Part shown: piece after piece, positions 8,504 to 17,131 of the stretch
Position numbering within the stretch: position 1 is the stretch's first letter
Layout: each line of letters begins with the position of its first letter
NCBI GenBank assembly: GCA_022072165.1
Contig: JAJVIF010000001.1
Location: 1,143,353 to 1,207,352 of the forward strand
From: a bacterium
GTDB taxonomy: Bacteria; JAJVIF01
Direction of reading: 5' to 3'
Length of the DNA stretch: 64,000 nt
Program-made: the position numbers and the translations under genes
Notes under the pieces: generated by a model
Database searches by the model: none
What the model was told of the DNA's origin: nothing
Seen by the model: the letters and a program-made list of their open reading frames with translations, nothing else

Positions 8504-10516
8504 CTACTCGGCAGGTGCGGGAGCATCCGCCGCCGGAGCTTCATCGGCAGGCGCATCCACCGCAGGAACGACATCAGCGGGATTGATTTCCATCGCTGGC
8601 GGCGCATCAGCCGGGGGTGCTTCGGGCTCAGGCGTCATCTCCGCCTGTGTCTCCGGCCGGCTCATCTCGAGCATCTTCTCGAGATCTTCCTGCTGCTTCT
8701 TTTCGAACTCTTCACGCTTCTTCTGAATGTCCGCGATCTTGGTCGCGACCGCGCTCAGGGCTTCATCCGCTTGCGTGACAAGATCCGCCTGCGTCTCCGG
8801 GTCGAAACCACCCTTCATGCTGGACAGCACCTGCTGCGCCCGCTGATGCACCTGCGCATCCATGCTCGCGTACTCGAGGCCTTCTTTCACCAGGCTCAGC
8901 GCTTCGGGATAGCGATCCTTTAACTCCAGCCGAACCACCATCTGTCCCAGGGCGATGGGAGTCCAGGGGCGCTGGGGGTCAAGCTTGTACGACTCTTCAT
9001 ATCGTGCCAGCGCGGCTTTCCGGTGTTTTTCAGCCGACGCGATCTCTTCTTCGGTCGGCTCCGGGAAGCTGGAAAAGGCATCGAGGTTGTTCTGATTCGC
9101 CGCGAAGAAGTCCTGCATCCGCTTGGTCTCAGCCATGTCCGGGATCAGGCTGTTGAGCTGTCCCAGGACATAGAGCATCCCGGCTTCCTCAAGATGCTGA
9201 GTCAGTACCAGACCCTCGCGCTCCTCTTCGTCAGTCACTTCCAGGAGTTCAGCGGCGTTTTCATCCCGCAGAACTTTTAGGGCCTCTTCCGCGGAGGCCA
9301 GCGCACCAGGGAGATCCTCCCGGACCATCCAGAGGAAGCCCGCCCGGGCTTCGGGATCGTTGACCTCAATCTGGGCCTCGTCCAGGAGCTTGTCGAAGTT
9401 GTCGGAAAACACCTGATCAGAGCTGCCGACCGGGATAAAAATCTGCCACAGGCTGGCCGTCTCATAGGCTTCCCGGATCTCTTCTTCCGTGGCATCGACC
9501 TTGATGTCGGCTTCCGCGTCGGCCTGGGCATCGGCGCGCTTCTTGTCAAGAATCTTCTGGCGGACCGAGTCCTTCTCGGCCTCGAACTCCGGTCCCTCTG
9601 CCCGACGGAACGTATCGAGCTTGATCAGGAAGTACCCGTTGCGGGTTTCGGAAAAGATAGGCTTGCTCAGGCTGCCAGGCGCGGTGTTTCGCAGGGTATC
9701 GGCGTACTCTTTGCCGTAGTCGTTGATCATCTGCGCCACGGAAATGAGATCGAGCCGTCCGCCGACCTCCTTGGTTTCGATGTCCGCTGACTCTTCCCGG
9801 GCGAGGGTGACAAAGTCGCTGCCATCCGCCACCTTGGCGCTCAGTTCTTCGACCTTCTTCCGCGCGTCTTCCTTGACCTGCTTTTCAGCCTGGTCCCGGA
9901 GCACGGTTTCGTACTCCTGCTGGATGATCTGCAGTTCCAGCATCTTGATGAAGTCGTCCATCGACAGCCCGGTCATGCGGGAGACGGCCATCGCGAACTG
10001 ATTCCGGCGCTTCTTCTCCTGGAGGTTGTCGCCGATTTTCTGCAGGATCGACCGGTCGGCCCCGACCACCATCGGCGGCAGCAACTGCGACTCTGCCAGC
10101 TTCAGTTGCTCGCGGACCTTTTCTTTCGAGGGGACGATGCCGTACTCCAGCGCTTTCTGCTCCAGTAGCTGCGAGGAAATCAGCGACGAGATCGCCTGCG
10201 CCTTCATCTGGAATTCCTGCATCGGATCCACCAGGGTGCCCGGCGGGCTCTGATTGCGGTAGTTGTCATGAATCCGACGGAACTGCCGCTCGAACTCCCG
10301 GCGCTCGATTTTCTCGCCTCCCACGACCGCCACCGCTTCCCCCTGCTTCGCGAAGAAGACATCCTGGGGATTCCGGCCTTTGCTGCCGCACTGGACCTGC
10401 CCGGTCTGCAGCCCGAAGAAGAGCGCGCCGACCATGACAACTGCCATGCCGCTGAAGAACCACTTGGCCTTCGTACGCGCCCATTCGAGTGCTGTGATCT
10501 GCTCGTGTTCGTTCAT
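8504..10516 (-). CDS. SurA/PpiD-like membrane-anchored peptidyl-prolyl isomerase
   Basis: Predicted 670 residues from the ATG at 10516, which follows GAGGAA; upstream frame extension is unlikely. One transmembrane segment (about residues 18-38) anchors it with the body outside. Next comes a SurA-N-like chaperone region containing the V-x-G-x-x-I-x-R-x-x-F pattern, then a parvulin-type rotamase domain (F-V-T-L-A-R-E-E-S, G-G-R-L-D, K-P-I-F-S-E, Y-F-L-I-K-L). The second half is helical with TPR-like units (R-Y-E-E-S-Y-K-L-D-P), and the last 60 residues are a Pro/Ala/acidic tail. Its likely role is folding of exported proteins. The fusion to TPR units is longer than usual SurA. Confidence 0.85.
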   Translation of the reverse strand: MNEHEQITALEWARTKAKWFFSGMAVVMVGALFFGLQTGQVQCGSKGRNPQDVFFAKQGEAVAVVGGEKIERREFERQFRRIHDNYRNQSPPGTLVDPMQEFQMKAQAISSLISSQLLEQKALEYGIVPSKEKVREQLKLAESQLLPPMVVGADRSILQKIGDNLQEKKRRNQFAMAVSRMTGLSMDDFIKMLELQIIQQEYETVLRDQAEKQVKEDARKKVEELSAKVADGSDFVTLAREESADIETKEVGGRLDLISVAQMINDYGKEYADTLRNTAPGSLSKPIFSETRNGYFLIKLDTFRRAEGPEFEAEKDSVRQKILDKKRADAQADAEADIKVDATEEEIREAYETASLWQIFIPVGSSDQVFSDNFDKLLDEAQIEVNDPEARAGFLWMVREDLPGALASAEEALKVLRDENAAELLEVTDEEEREGLVLTQHLEEAGMLYVLGQLNSLIPDMAETKRMQDFFAANQNNLDAFSSFPEPTEEEIASAEKHRKAALARYEESYKLDPQRPWTPIALGQMVVRLELKDRYPEALSLVKEGLEYASMDAQVHQRAQQVLSSMKGGFDPETQADLVTQADEALSAVATKIADIQKKREEFEKKQQEDLEKMLEMSRPETQAEMTPEPEAPPADAPPAMEINPADVVPAVDAPADEAPAADAPAPAE

Positions 10517-10560
10517 CGTTCCTCGCGAGTCGTCGCTGCTGCCCGGGCGGGCGTAGTGAG

Positions 10561-10626
10561 AGCCTCCCCTGAGAGGAGGCCCGGTGCCGAATGGGAAAGT
10601 GTACTGGCTTCCGCTACTCTGGGCAA
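10561..10626 (-). promoter_or_regulatory. Promoter and leader hairpin of the SurA-like gene
   Basis: TTGCCC (10626-10621), 17-base spacer, TACACT (10603-10598): a well-formed promoter inside the 3' end of rpiB. The leader of about 75 bases contains a 6 bp hairpin, GCCTCC / GGAGGC (10562-10580), ahead of the ribosome-binding site. Confidence 0.7.
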
Positions 10627-11090
10627 TCCGCCGTTGGTGCGGTGGAATGCGCCTGCTCGTACCGCGCCACCTGCTCCCGTCGACGGACAAACCGCTCCGC
10701 GCTGTTGGGCAGCCCCTTCATGAAGGCCTCGACAATCTGCAGGGCATACCAGGGAGCCAGAAAGTCTGCCGGCAGACAGAGGACATTCGCGCCGTTATGT
10801 TCCCTGGAAAGCCGCGCTAAGTCCGGATTCCATGCGGGCGCTGCGGCCACCCCCGGGACCTTATTCGCGGCGATGCAAACCCCCAGACCAGAACCACACA
10901 TCAATATCCCCAAATCGGCCTCGCCGTGAGCCACCGCTTCCCCTACAGCAAATGCAATCAGCGGGTGATCCGTCGGTTCGGAGTTGTGCGTCCCGAGGTC
11001 GAACACCTCATGCCCGGCTGCCTGCAGGTGCGCGGTCAGCATGGCCTTGAGGTCGTACCCCCGATGATCACTCCCCAGCGCGAGCCGCAT
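10614..11090 (-). CDS. rpiB: Ribose-5-phosphate isomerase B
   Basis: Interconverts ribose 5-phosphate and ribulose 5-phosphate in the pentose phosphate pathway. It has 158 residues from ATG 11090, which follows a GGAGGGTGGAG ribosome-binding stretch. Motifs of the RpiB/LacAB family are clear: GSDHRGYDLK at the N-terminus, the catalytic cysteine in MCGSGLGVCIAANK, and SREHNGANVLCLP with the conserved histidine and asparagine. The C-terminal R-x-x-R-R-x-Q-V-A-R-Y-E helix is typical. The other pentose-phosphate gene in the window, rpe, is far away at 52 kb. Confidence 0.95.
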   Translation of the reverse strand: MRLALGSDHRGYDLKAMLTAHLQAAGHEVFDLGTHNSEPTDHPLIAFAVGEAVAHGEADLGILMCGSGLGVCIAANKVPGVAAAPAWNPDLARLSREHNGANVLCLPADFLAPWYALQIVEAFMKGLPNSAERFVRRREQVARYEQAHSTAPTADCPE

Positions 11091-11110
11091 GTCTCCACCC
11101 TCCGCGAGGC

Positions 11111-11116
11111 ATTGTA
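11111..11116 (-). promoter_or_regulatory. -10 element of rpiB
   Basis: TACAAT lies 20 bases before the rpiB ATG and would give a short leader of about 13 bases that still holds the GGAGGG ribosome-binding site. Confidence 0.55.
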
Positions 11117-11149
11117 CGGTGCCGGTCCTCGTGGAGCCGTTAAGAAGAG

Positions 11150-11611
11150 TCAGGAGGCCGGCGGGAGGGGGCCGGGGAGATCGAGCGTGGGGTCGGGCCG
11201 CGGCCAGGCGACCAGGACGGACTGCACCAGACGGACACAGCACATCACCAGGCTGCCGCAGGCCAAGACAGCGATGAACACTCGCAGGGGCTGCATCGGG
11301 ATTTTCTGGGCGTTGCCGTTCCCTTTGGGGATGTGCAGCCCATCATGGGATCGCTTGGCGATTTCGATCTCTTTCGCCCGACCAGCGGTCAGCTTGTTCC
11401 CCATCTGATTAAGCGGTGCACCAGCGTCATCAACTCCACGGCGTTGCGCCACAAACCGACTGGAGGCATCGGCGAACGACGATGGAATCCGCGTGTAGTA
11501 CTCGGGGAGCGCCGCCAGCAGCACCAGACAAAGCAAAAAGCTGCCAAACGACACCCCCGCACTCCGCAGGTACGGGGTCGGATCGGAACGGCGTGGGCGA
11601 GCAGCAGTCAC
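11150..11611 (-). CDS. Two-pass membrane protein, unknown function
   Basis: Predicted 153 residues. GTG 11611 is preferred because GGAGGAGAGGTG lies just upstream; an earlier in-frame ATG (11677) would add a low-complexity stretch. There is one transmembrane helix near residues 16-36 (FGSFLLCLVLLAAL) and a second near 110-130 (VFIAVLACGSLVMCCV). Between them is a polar loop of about 70 residues, and the C-terminus is proline-rich. I recognise no family. It lies between pepA and rpiB on the same strand with 72 and 59 base gaps, so it may be part of a loose operon with pepA. Confidence 0.55.
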   Translation of the reverse strand: MTAARPRRSDPTPYLRSAGVSFGSFLLCLVLLAALPEYYTRIPSSFADASSRFVAQRRGVDDAGAPLNQMGNKLTAGRAKEIEIAKRSHDGLHIPKGNGNAQKIPMQPLRVFIAVLACGSLVMCCVRLVQSVLVAWPRPDPTLDLPGPLPPAS

Positions 11612-11683
11612 GCAGGCACCTCTCCTCCAGGAGTCCCGATCGGGTGCTCCTGATGTAGAGTCGCCCTCCGGACTCACCCTTCC

Positions 11684-13216
11684 TTAGGGTGATGCAATCT
11701 CCGCCGCCAGCGACCGGGCGAGGCCAATGAAAATCCGGGTCGCTGCCCCCGATGACCAGTCCCCATTGAGGCCGCTGGACTTGTCGAAATGGTCGATCGG
11801 CGCGATGTCCAGATGTGCCCAGCGGGTCGACTGCACAAAGTGATGCAGGAAGTACGCCCCGGCGATGGCGTCGCCGTAGGGGTCCATCTGCCCCACGTTG
11901 CTGACATCAGCACGGCTGCTCTTCGCAATCTCGTCGTACTCCTCGGTCATGGGGAGTCGCCAGTACGGCTCTCCGACCGCTTCACCGAGCGCCAGAATCT
12001 GGTCTGCCAGGGCGTCGTCTTTGGAGAGCACAGCCCCCCGCCCAGTCCCCAGGGCAGCGACCGCGGACCCGGTGAGAGTCGCGGCATCGACCATGATGGC
12101 CGGCTGATACCGCTGGACCGCAAAGGCCAGCGCATCCGCCAGCACCAGCCGCCCCTCGGCATCAGTGTGGCCGATTTCGACATAGCTCCCATCCAGGGCC
12201 TGATACACATCGCTGGGGCGCATCGCCTGGGGGCCGATCGCGTTTTCGGCGAGCGCACAGACCCCCATCACATTGACCGGGAGCTGCATCGTGGCAATGG
12301 CCTGCATTGCCCCCAGCACCGCCGCAGCGCCCATCATGTCCAGGTACATGTCCCGCATTCCCTTCCAGCCCTTCACATTCAGGCCGCCGGTGTCGAAGGT
12401 GATGCCTTTTCCGACCAGGACCAGGGGTGCCTGATCCGGCGCTCCTCCCCGATGCTCCAGCGCGACCAGCCGGGGCGGCGTGGCACTCGCCGACCCCACC
12501 GCCAGCAGGAGGCCTGCGCGGCCTCCGGGGAAATCTTCCATCCGGTCCAGGCGATGCTCGTCGTACACACTCACCTGGAGCCCCAGATCCTGCAGCTTCC
12601 TGGCCTGCTCGGCGAAAGCTTCAGGAAAGAGCACATTCGCCGGGCGGTTACCGAGATCCCGGGCGAGATGGAGCCCATCGCTGATCGCCTGCGCCGCCAG
12701 GAGTGCAGCAGCCAGCGACTCCTCTCCAGCGTCGGGATGCCGCAGCACAATGCTCGTCAACTCCACTGGGGCGGGTTCATCGGGGTCGGGAGTCTGAAAC
12801 TCTTTGTATTCATAGGTGGCCAGGGCGGCTTCGACAGAGACCAGTTCCAGCAGTGACGCCCCTTCGAGTCCCGGGAGCGTACACGCCCGCAGATTGAGGG
12901 CGATCTGCGCGGACTCCCGCTTCTTCACCTGGCTGATCAGATCACGCACCGCCAGACGCATTTTGCGGATGGTTAGTCCTTCGGGTTTGGGCAGCCCGTA
13001 CAGCCAGACCGCAGGTCCACCGGAGGGCCACCGGACCGGCTCAAGCTGCTTTGGCTTCAGCGGTTGCTCGGTGAGCTGGGCGCGCAACCAGTCGATGTCT
13101 GTCTGCGGGACATCCGGCAGCATCGCCTCGTAGCGGCATTCTGGTGTGCTGTGTGTGGGGAGGATCCGGACCACATCAGCGGGCCAGGTGTCGGTCAGGG
13201 AGAACTGCAGTGTCAT
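11684..13216 (-). CDS. pepA: Leucyl aminopeptidase (M17)
   Basis: Cytoplasmic zinc exopeptidase of 510 residues that releases N-terminal amino acids from peptides. The metal-binding and catalytic segments are intact: VGKGITFDTGGLNVKG (lysine and aspartate), DMMGAAAVLGA, and HTDAEGRLVLADAL. The usual Asn of NTDAEGR is His here; the metal-binding Asp and Glu and the catalytic Arg are kept. The N-terminal about 170 residues are the variable regulatory domain. It starts leaderless from its own -10. It follows the peptide-transporter genes on the same strand, which fits peptide use. Confidence 0.95.
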   Translation of the reverse strand: MTLQFSLTDTWPADVVRILPTHSTPECRYEAMLPDVPQTDIDWLRAQLTEQPLKPKQLEPVRWPSGGPAVWLYGLPKPEGLTIRKMRLAVRDLISQVKKRESAQIALNLRACTLPGLEGASLLELVSVEAALATYEYKEFQTPDPDEPAPVELTSIVLRHPDAGEESLAAALLAAQAISDGLHLARDLGNRPANVLFPEAFAEQARKLQDLGLQVSVYDEHRLDRMEDFPGGRAGLLLAVGSASATPPRLVALEHRGGAPDQAPLVLVGKGITFDTGGLNVKGWKGMRDMYLDMMGAAAVLGAMQAIATMQLPVNVMGVCALAENAIGPQAMRPSDVYQALDGSYVEIGHTDAEGRLVLADALAFAVQRYQPAIMVDAATLTGSAVAALGTGRGAVLSKDDALADQILALGEAVGEPYWRLPMTEEYDEIAKSSRADVSNVGQMDPYGDAIAGAYFLHHFVQSTRWAHLDIAPIDHFDKSSGLNGDWSSGAATRIFIGLARSLAAEIASP

Positions 13217-13223
13217 GCTGCCG

Positions 13224-13229
13224 ATTCTA
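13224..13229 (-). promoter_or_regulatory. -10 element, leaderless start of pepA
   Basis: TAGAAT ends 7 bases before ATG 13216 without any ribosome-binding site. It sits in the 24 bp gap after the dppC stop codon. Confidence 0.68.
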
Positions 13230-13240
13230 CGCCACGGGTG

Positions 13241-14350
13241 CTAGTTCATCTGCTTCAGTCGAGGGTCCAGCGCATCCCGCAGACCATCGCCGAGCAGATT
13301 GAAGCCAAGGACCGTAAACACGATACAGAGCCCCGGCAAGAGGCTGACCCACCAGGCGGTATCGATCGCGGACCGTCCTTCAGAAAGCATGTTGCCCCAG
13401 CTGGGAGCCGGCGCCTGAATCCCCAGGCCCAGGAACGACAGCCCCGCCTCCCCCAGGATATTCCCGGCGACTCCCAGAGTCGCGACCACGATGATCGGGG
13501 CCACGCTGTTCGGCATGATGTGCGTCGCGATGAGTCGGAAGTCGCTGGCTCCCTGCGCCCGTGCCGCCTGGATGAATTCGTTTTCCTTCACCGCCAGGAC
13601 CTGCCCCCGGACAATGCGGGCGATCGGGGTCCAGCCGGTGACGCCCAGCGCAATGAAGATGTTCCAGAGCCCCGGCTTCTCGATCGCTGCCAGGATGGCG
13701 ATCGCCAGGAGCAGGCTGGGGAAGGCGAAAAAGATGTCCGTGATCCGCATCAGGAAGTTGTCGATGCGCCCACCATAGAAACCGGCAGCCGCGCCGATCA
13801 GGACGCCGATCAGCAGGTTGATCAGCTCGGCCACGATGCCCACAATCAGCGAAATTTGTGCCCCGTAGATCAGGCGACTGAGCATGTCGCGACCCGCTTT
13901 ATCCGTGCCGAGGGGGAAGTAGTAGTTACCGTCGAGGGCCGGACGAGGTGCGCGGAACTCCTTGCGGGCTGCTTCCGGTAACTCCCGGTCGACATCTTCC
14001 TGCGTCAGCATGAAGGCCGGCGCATCGGGCTGGTAGACCGCCTTACTGGACCCGGGCACCTTTTGCCACCCAATCGGCGGCACCAGGTTGGCCTTTTTGT
14101 AAATGAGGTTTTCGTCATGGGGCGCCAGCCAGGGCGCAAAAATCGCCACGAAGCAGAGGATGCCAATGATGACCAGACCAAAGAGCGCGCTCCGCTTCCT
14201 GACGAGGCGCTTCATGATCTCCTTGAGCCCGAACACATTGCTGATGGCATGACCCTGCTCGACAATGTCGAGTTCCATCTGGCGGAATGGGTCATGCCCC
14301 AGTCCGGGGGTCAGCTCGTCCTTACCGGGATGCAGCGGGGCCGTGCTCAT
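13241..14350 (-). CDS. dppC: Oligopeptide/dipeptide ABC transporter permease (DppC/OppC type)
   Basis: Inner-membrane permease of 369 residues. A cytoplasmic N-terminal tail of about 50 residues leads to the first transmembrane helix (ALFGLVIIGILCFVAIFAPW, 55-74). A periplasmic loop of about 100 residues is followed by five further helices, as in DppC. The EAA loop that docks the ATPase is EFIQAARAQGASDFRLIATH. It lies 3 bases after dppB and is translationally linked to it. Together with dppB and the binding lipoprotein it forms a peptide importer. No ATPase gene is adjacent, so one must be supplied from elsewhere. Confidence 0.92.
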   Translation of the reverse strand: MSTAPLHPGKDELTPGLGHDPFRQMELDIVEQGHAISNVFGLKEIMKRLVRKRSALFGLVIIGILCFVAIFAPWLAPHDENLIYKKANLVPPIGWQKVPGSSKAVYQPDAPAFMLTQEDVDRELPEAARKEFRAPRPALDGNYYFPLGTDKAGRDMLSRLIYGAQISLIVGIVAELINLLIGVLIGAAAGFYGGRIDNFLMRITDIFFAFPSLLLAIAILAAIEKPGLWNIFIALGVTGWTPIARIVRGQVLAVKENEFIQAARAQGASDFRLIATHIMPNSVAPIIVVATLGVAGNILGEAGLSFLGLGIQAPAPSWGNMLSEGRSAIDTAWWVSLLPGLCIVFTVLGFNLLGDGLRDALDPRLKQMN

Positions 14351-14353
14351 GGG

Positions 14354-15325
14354 TTAGTCCTGCCGAATCCGCGGGTCGACCCAGGCGTAGAGGACATCCA
14401 CGACGAGGTTGACGAGCACAAAGTTCAGGGCGAAGAGCAGGGTCCCTCCCATCACGACCGGAAAGTCGCGCTGCAGGATGGCGAACACTATCTCCTGTCC
14501 CAGACCGGGCCAGGAAAAGACCGTTTCTGTGAGCACAGCCCCAGCCAGCAGTGAGGCGAAGTTGGTCCCCACTACCGTAATGATGGGGATCATGGCGTTC
14601 TTCAGTGCATGGCGCATCACGATGTGGGTGAAGTTGAGCCCCTTGGCCCTGGCGGTGCGGACGTAGTCGAGGTTAAGCACCTCAAGCATGGAGGACCGGG
14701 TCATGCGGGCGATGATCGCCATCGGGACGGTCGAGAGGGTGATGGCCGGCAGAATGATGTTTTGGTACCAGTAGACCAGCTTCAGTTCTTTCCCCATCCA
14801 GGGAATCGTGACCCAGTACGCCTTCCCGGTGCCAGTGGCTTCCACCCATCCAAGATTCACCGTAAAGACCAGATACAGCATGAGCCCCAGCCAGAAGACC
14901 GGCATGGAGACCCCAATGAGCGCCAGGCCCATACTGCTGTAGTCGATCCAGGTGTTGGGTTTCACTGCCGACAGGATGCCGGCTCCGACCCCCAGGATGA
15001 TGGCCAGGGTCATCGCAGCCACGGACAGGTGGACGGTCTTCCAGAAGGAGTTGTTGATGATCTCCCGGACTTCGCGCTTCTGGACATAGCTCCGGCCGAA
15101 GTCCCCCTTCAGGGAGTTGCCGGCGAAGATCAGGTACCGCTGCCAGGCGGGCTTATCGAGTCCGAGCTTCTTCTCCAGCTGCTGGCGGGCGACCGGGTCT
15201 TCCCGCTGCCCCATCATGACGCGGATGGGGTCCCCAGGGACCACCATCGTCAGGATAAAGGTGATGAGACTGATCCCGAACAGGACCGGGATCAGCTGCA
15301 GCAGCCGTCGAACGATGAACTGCAG
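14354..15325 (-). CDS. dppB: Oligopeptide/dipeptide ABC transporter permease (DppB/OppB type); start codon unclear
   Basis: The first ATG in frame (15247) would cut off the start of helix 1. The in-frame sequence upstream, LQFIVRRLLQLIPVLFGIS, matches the standard DppB N-terminus, so the protein must begin earlier. Between the upstream TGA (15346-15344) and ATG 15247 there is no ATG, GTG or TTG. I place the start at CTG 15325, where family proteins begin with M-x-x-x-I-x-R-R; ATC 15334 is another option. The rest is normal: six helices and an EAA loop (DYVRTARAKGLNFTHI). Either a rare start codon or a local sequence error explains this. Confidence 0.85.
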   Translation of the reverse strand: MQFIVRRLLQLIPVLFGISLITFILTMVVPGDPIRVMMGQREDPVARQQLEKKLGLDKPAWQRYLIFAGNSLKGDFGRSYVQKREVREIINNSFWKTVHLSVAAMTLAIILGVGAGILSAVKPNTWIDYSSMGLALIGVSMPVFWLGLMLYLVFTVNLGWVEATGTGKAYWVTIPWMGKELKLVYWYQNIILPAITLSTVPMAIIARMTRSSMLEVLNLDYVRTARAKGLNFTHIVMRHALKNAMIPIITVVGTNFASLLAGAVLTETVFSWPGLGQEIVFAILQRDFPVVMGGTLLFALNFVLVNLVVDVLYAWVDPRIRQD

Positions 15326-15427
15326 GACGTTGATGAGCGTGCCTCAGTCAGGCGATATGTACTGGCGGGAACTCAGGCCCCGGTCGCAGATGCTAGTGGA
15401 GAAACCCTCGCGGGGCTACCGGCCCGA

Positions 15428-17092
15428 TCAGGGCTGGACAAAGGAAACGGTCTCCAGGTCCACGCCCGGGATCTGGGGTGCCCGGTCGAGGCGGGTCAGA
15501 TGTAGCCCCTGCACATAGGGCTGCTTGAGGATCATGCACTTCCGGTTGAGCAGCAGGATCCAGGGGGCGTCGTCGTAGATGATCTGCTCGGCCTGCTGGT
15601 ACAGCGCCATCCGCTGCGCCTGATCCGCGATCACCTGGGCTTCTTCCACGAGCTTATCGACCTGGGGATTGCCGTAGAACGCCTGATTCCCCGCCGGTCC
15701 TTTGTTCTTGCTGTGAAACAGGACATAGAGGATGTTGTCCGGGTCGGGATAGTCCATAAGCCAGGTTGCCTGGCCGATGTGATGCTGTCCCTGATCCATG
15801 GCCTCCAGGAAGCTCCCCCAGTCCAGGGTCCGCAATTCAGTCTTGACACCCAGCTTCGCGAAGTCCCCCTGGACCGCCTGCATGATCTGGCTGTGGGTCT
15901 CATCGTTGTTGCACCAGAGCGTCATGCTCGGGAGCCCCTCACCGCCGGGATATCCAGCCTGCTTCAGCAGTTCAGCCGCTTTCTCGGGGTTATAGGGATA
16001 GGCTCCGTGGGGCGCGGTGTAGCCGGGGAAGTTGTTAGGCAGATAACTGGTACTGATCGTCCGGGTTTGTTTGAGCAGGGTGTTCGCGATGAACTCCTTG
16101 TCAACGGCGTAGTTAAGCGCCTGACGCAGGGTCGGGTTGCCCTTCAGTGGTTCCTTGTCGCAGTTAAAGGCGATGTTGTACATATCGAGGGTCGGCTTCT
16201 CGATCATCATCGCCGCCAGCTTGGGATCCGCCAGGACCCCCTCGATTTCTTCCGCCGGGATATCCGTATGTGTGTAGGTTCCCCGCTTGAAGCCCTCGAA
16301 GCGCTTTTTCGCTTCCTTCTCCACGACATACTTGATGCCCTTCAGTTTCGGAGCGCCCTGGAAGTAGTCCGGATAGGCTTCCAGCGTGACCCCTTCGGCC
16401 GGGTTGTAGGTCCCTTCAGCCATGCGGAACGGCCCGGTCCCAACAGGATTATTCGAGAACGCTTTCGCCATGTTCTCGGTCGCTTCCCTCGGAACTATCA
16501 CGGTGGTGCTCTGGGCGAGGTACCAGGGGAAAAGGGCGTTGGGGCGATCCAGCGTGATTTCGATGGTCAGCGGGTCGCGCACCACGATCCCCGACGCCGA
16601 TGGGGCCTTGCCGCTCATGACATCGGCCGCGCCCTTGATGGGGTCCAGGAAGAGCGTTTTGGGGGACTGGGTTTGCGGATTCAGCACCCGGTTGAAGCTG
16701 AACTCCACGTCATCAGCGGTCAGTTCCCGGCCATTGTGAAACTTCACGCCCGGCTGCAGGACAAAGGTATAAACGAGGCCTGCAGGATCCACGGTCCAGC
16801 TGGTCGCCAGCGCCGGGACCAGCTGCCCGTCGGGGTCAATTTTGACCAGCCCGTCAAAGAGCTGATTGATCACACCCGCCGAGAGGCTGTCGGTCACCAT
16901 CGCTGGATCCAGCGTCGGAATGATGTCGCCGACCGGGAAGGTGTACATCTCCGGCAACGACGTGGCCGGCGACGGGGTCTTGCCCGTCGAGCCTTCAGAC
17001 TTGCCATCCGGGGCCGGCGCGTTACCACCACAGCCGACTAACCAGAGTGCCGTCAGCAGTACCAGGGAGCGATGCAGGGGGACAGACCTCAT
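15428..17092 (-). CDS. Peptide-binding lipoprotein of the ABC transporter (SBP family 5)
   Basis: Predicted 554 residues, typical for OppA/DppA-like solute-binding proteins. The signal ends in the lipobox LVGC, followed by a Gly/Pro/Ser linker and then the binding domain from about residue 48. Family 5 features include L-x-x-x-L-A-T-S-W, F-x-L-x-x-G-V-K-F-H-N-G and D-V-x-F-S-F-x-R around residues 85-140. It would capture peptides outside the membrane and hand them to DppB/DppC. It is first in the minus-strand operon and has a perfect TATAAT plus GAGGAGGT ribosome-binding site. Specificity (peptide, nickel or other) cannot be read. Confidence 0.92.
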   Translation of the reverse strand: MRSVPLHRSLVLLTALWLVGCGGNAPAPDGKSEGSTGKTPSPATSLPEMYTFPVGDIIPTLDPAMVTDSLSAGVINQLFDGLVKIDPDGQLVPALATSWTVDPAGLVYTFVLQPGVKFHNGRELTADDVEFSFNRVLNPQTQSPKTLFLDPIKGAADVMSGKAPSASGIVVRDPLTIEITLDRPNALFPWYLAQSTTVIVPREATENMAKAFSNNPVGTGPFRMAEGTYNPAEGVTLEAYPDYFQGAPKLKGIKYVVEKEAKKRFEGFKRGTYTHTDIPAEEIEGVLADPKLAAMMIEKPTLDMYNIAFNCDKEPLKGNPTLRQALNYAVDKEFIANTLLKQTRTISTSYLPNNFPGYTAPHGAYPYNPEKAAELLKQAGYPGGEGLPSMTLWCNNDETHSQIMQAVQGDFAKLGVKTELRTLDWGSFLEAMDQGQHHIGQATWLMDYPDPDNILYVLFHSKNKGPAGNQAFYGNPQVDKLVEEAQVIADQAQRMALYQQAEQIIYDDAPWILLLNRKCMILKQPYVQGLHLTRLDRAPQIPGVDLETVSFVQP

Positions 17093-17119
17093 GGAGACCT
17101 CCTCGGGGATTGCAGGGCG

Positions 17120-17125
17120 ATTATA
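17120..17125 (-). promoter_or_regulatory. -10 element of the peptide-transporter operon
   Basis: Perfect TATAAT, 27 bases upstream of the start codon; the leader carries GAGGAGGT. The -35 region overlaps the end of the upstream gene and is weak. Confidence 0.65.
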
Positions 17126-17131
17126 GCGACG

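Noticed and set aside
15713-17041. A 442-codon plus-strand frame opposite the peptide-binding lipoprotein gene
   Set aside because: Antisense shadow of a clear family 5 binding protein; no ribosome-binding site or recognisable domain.
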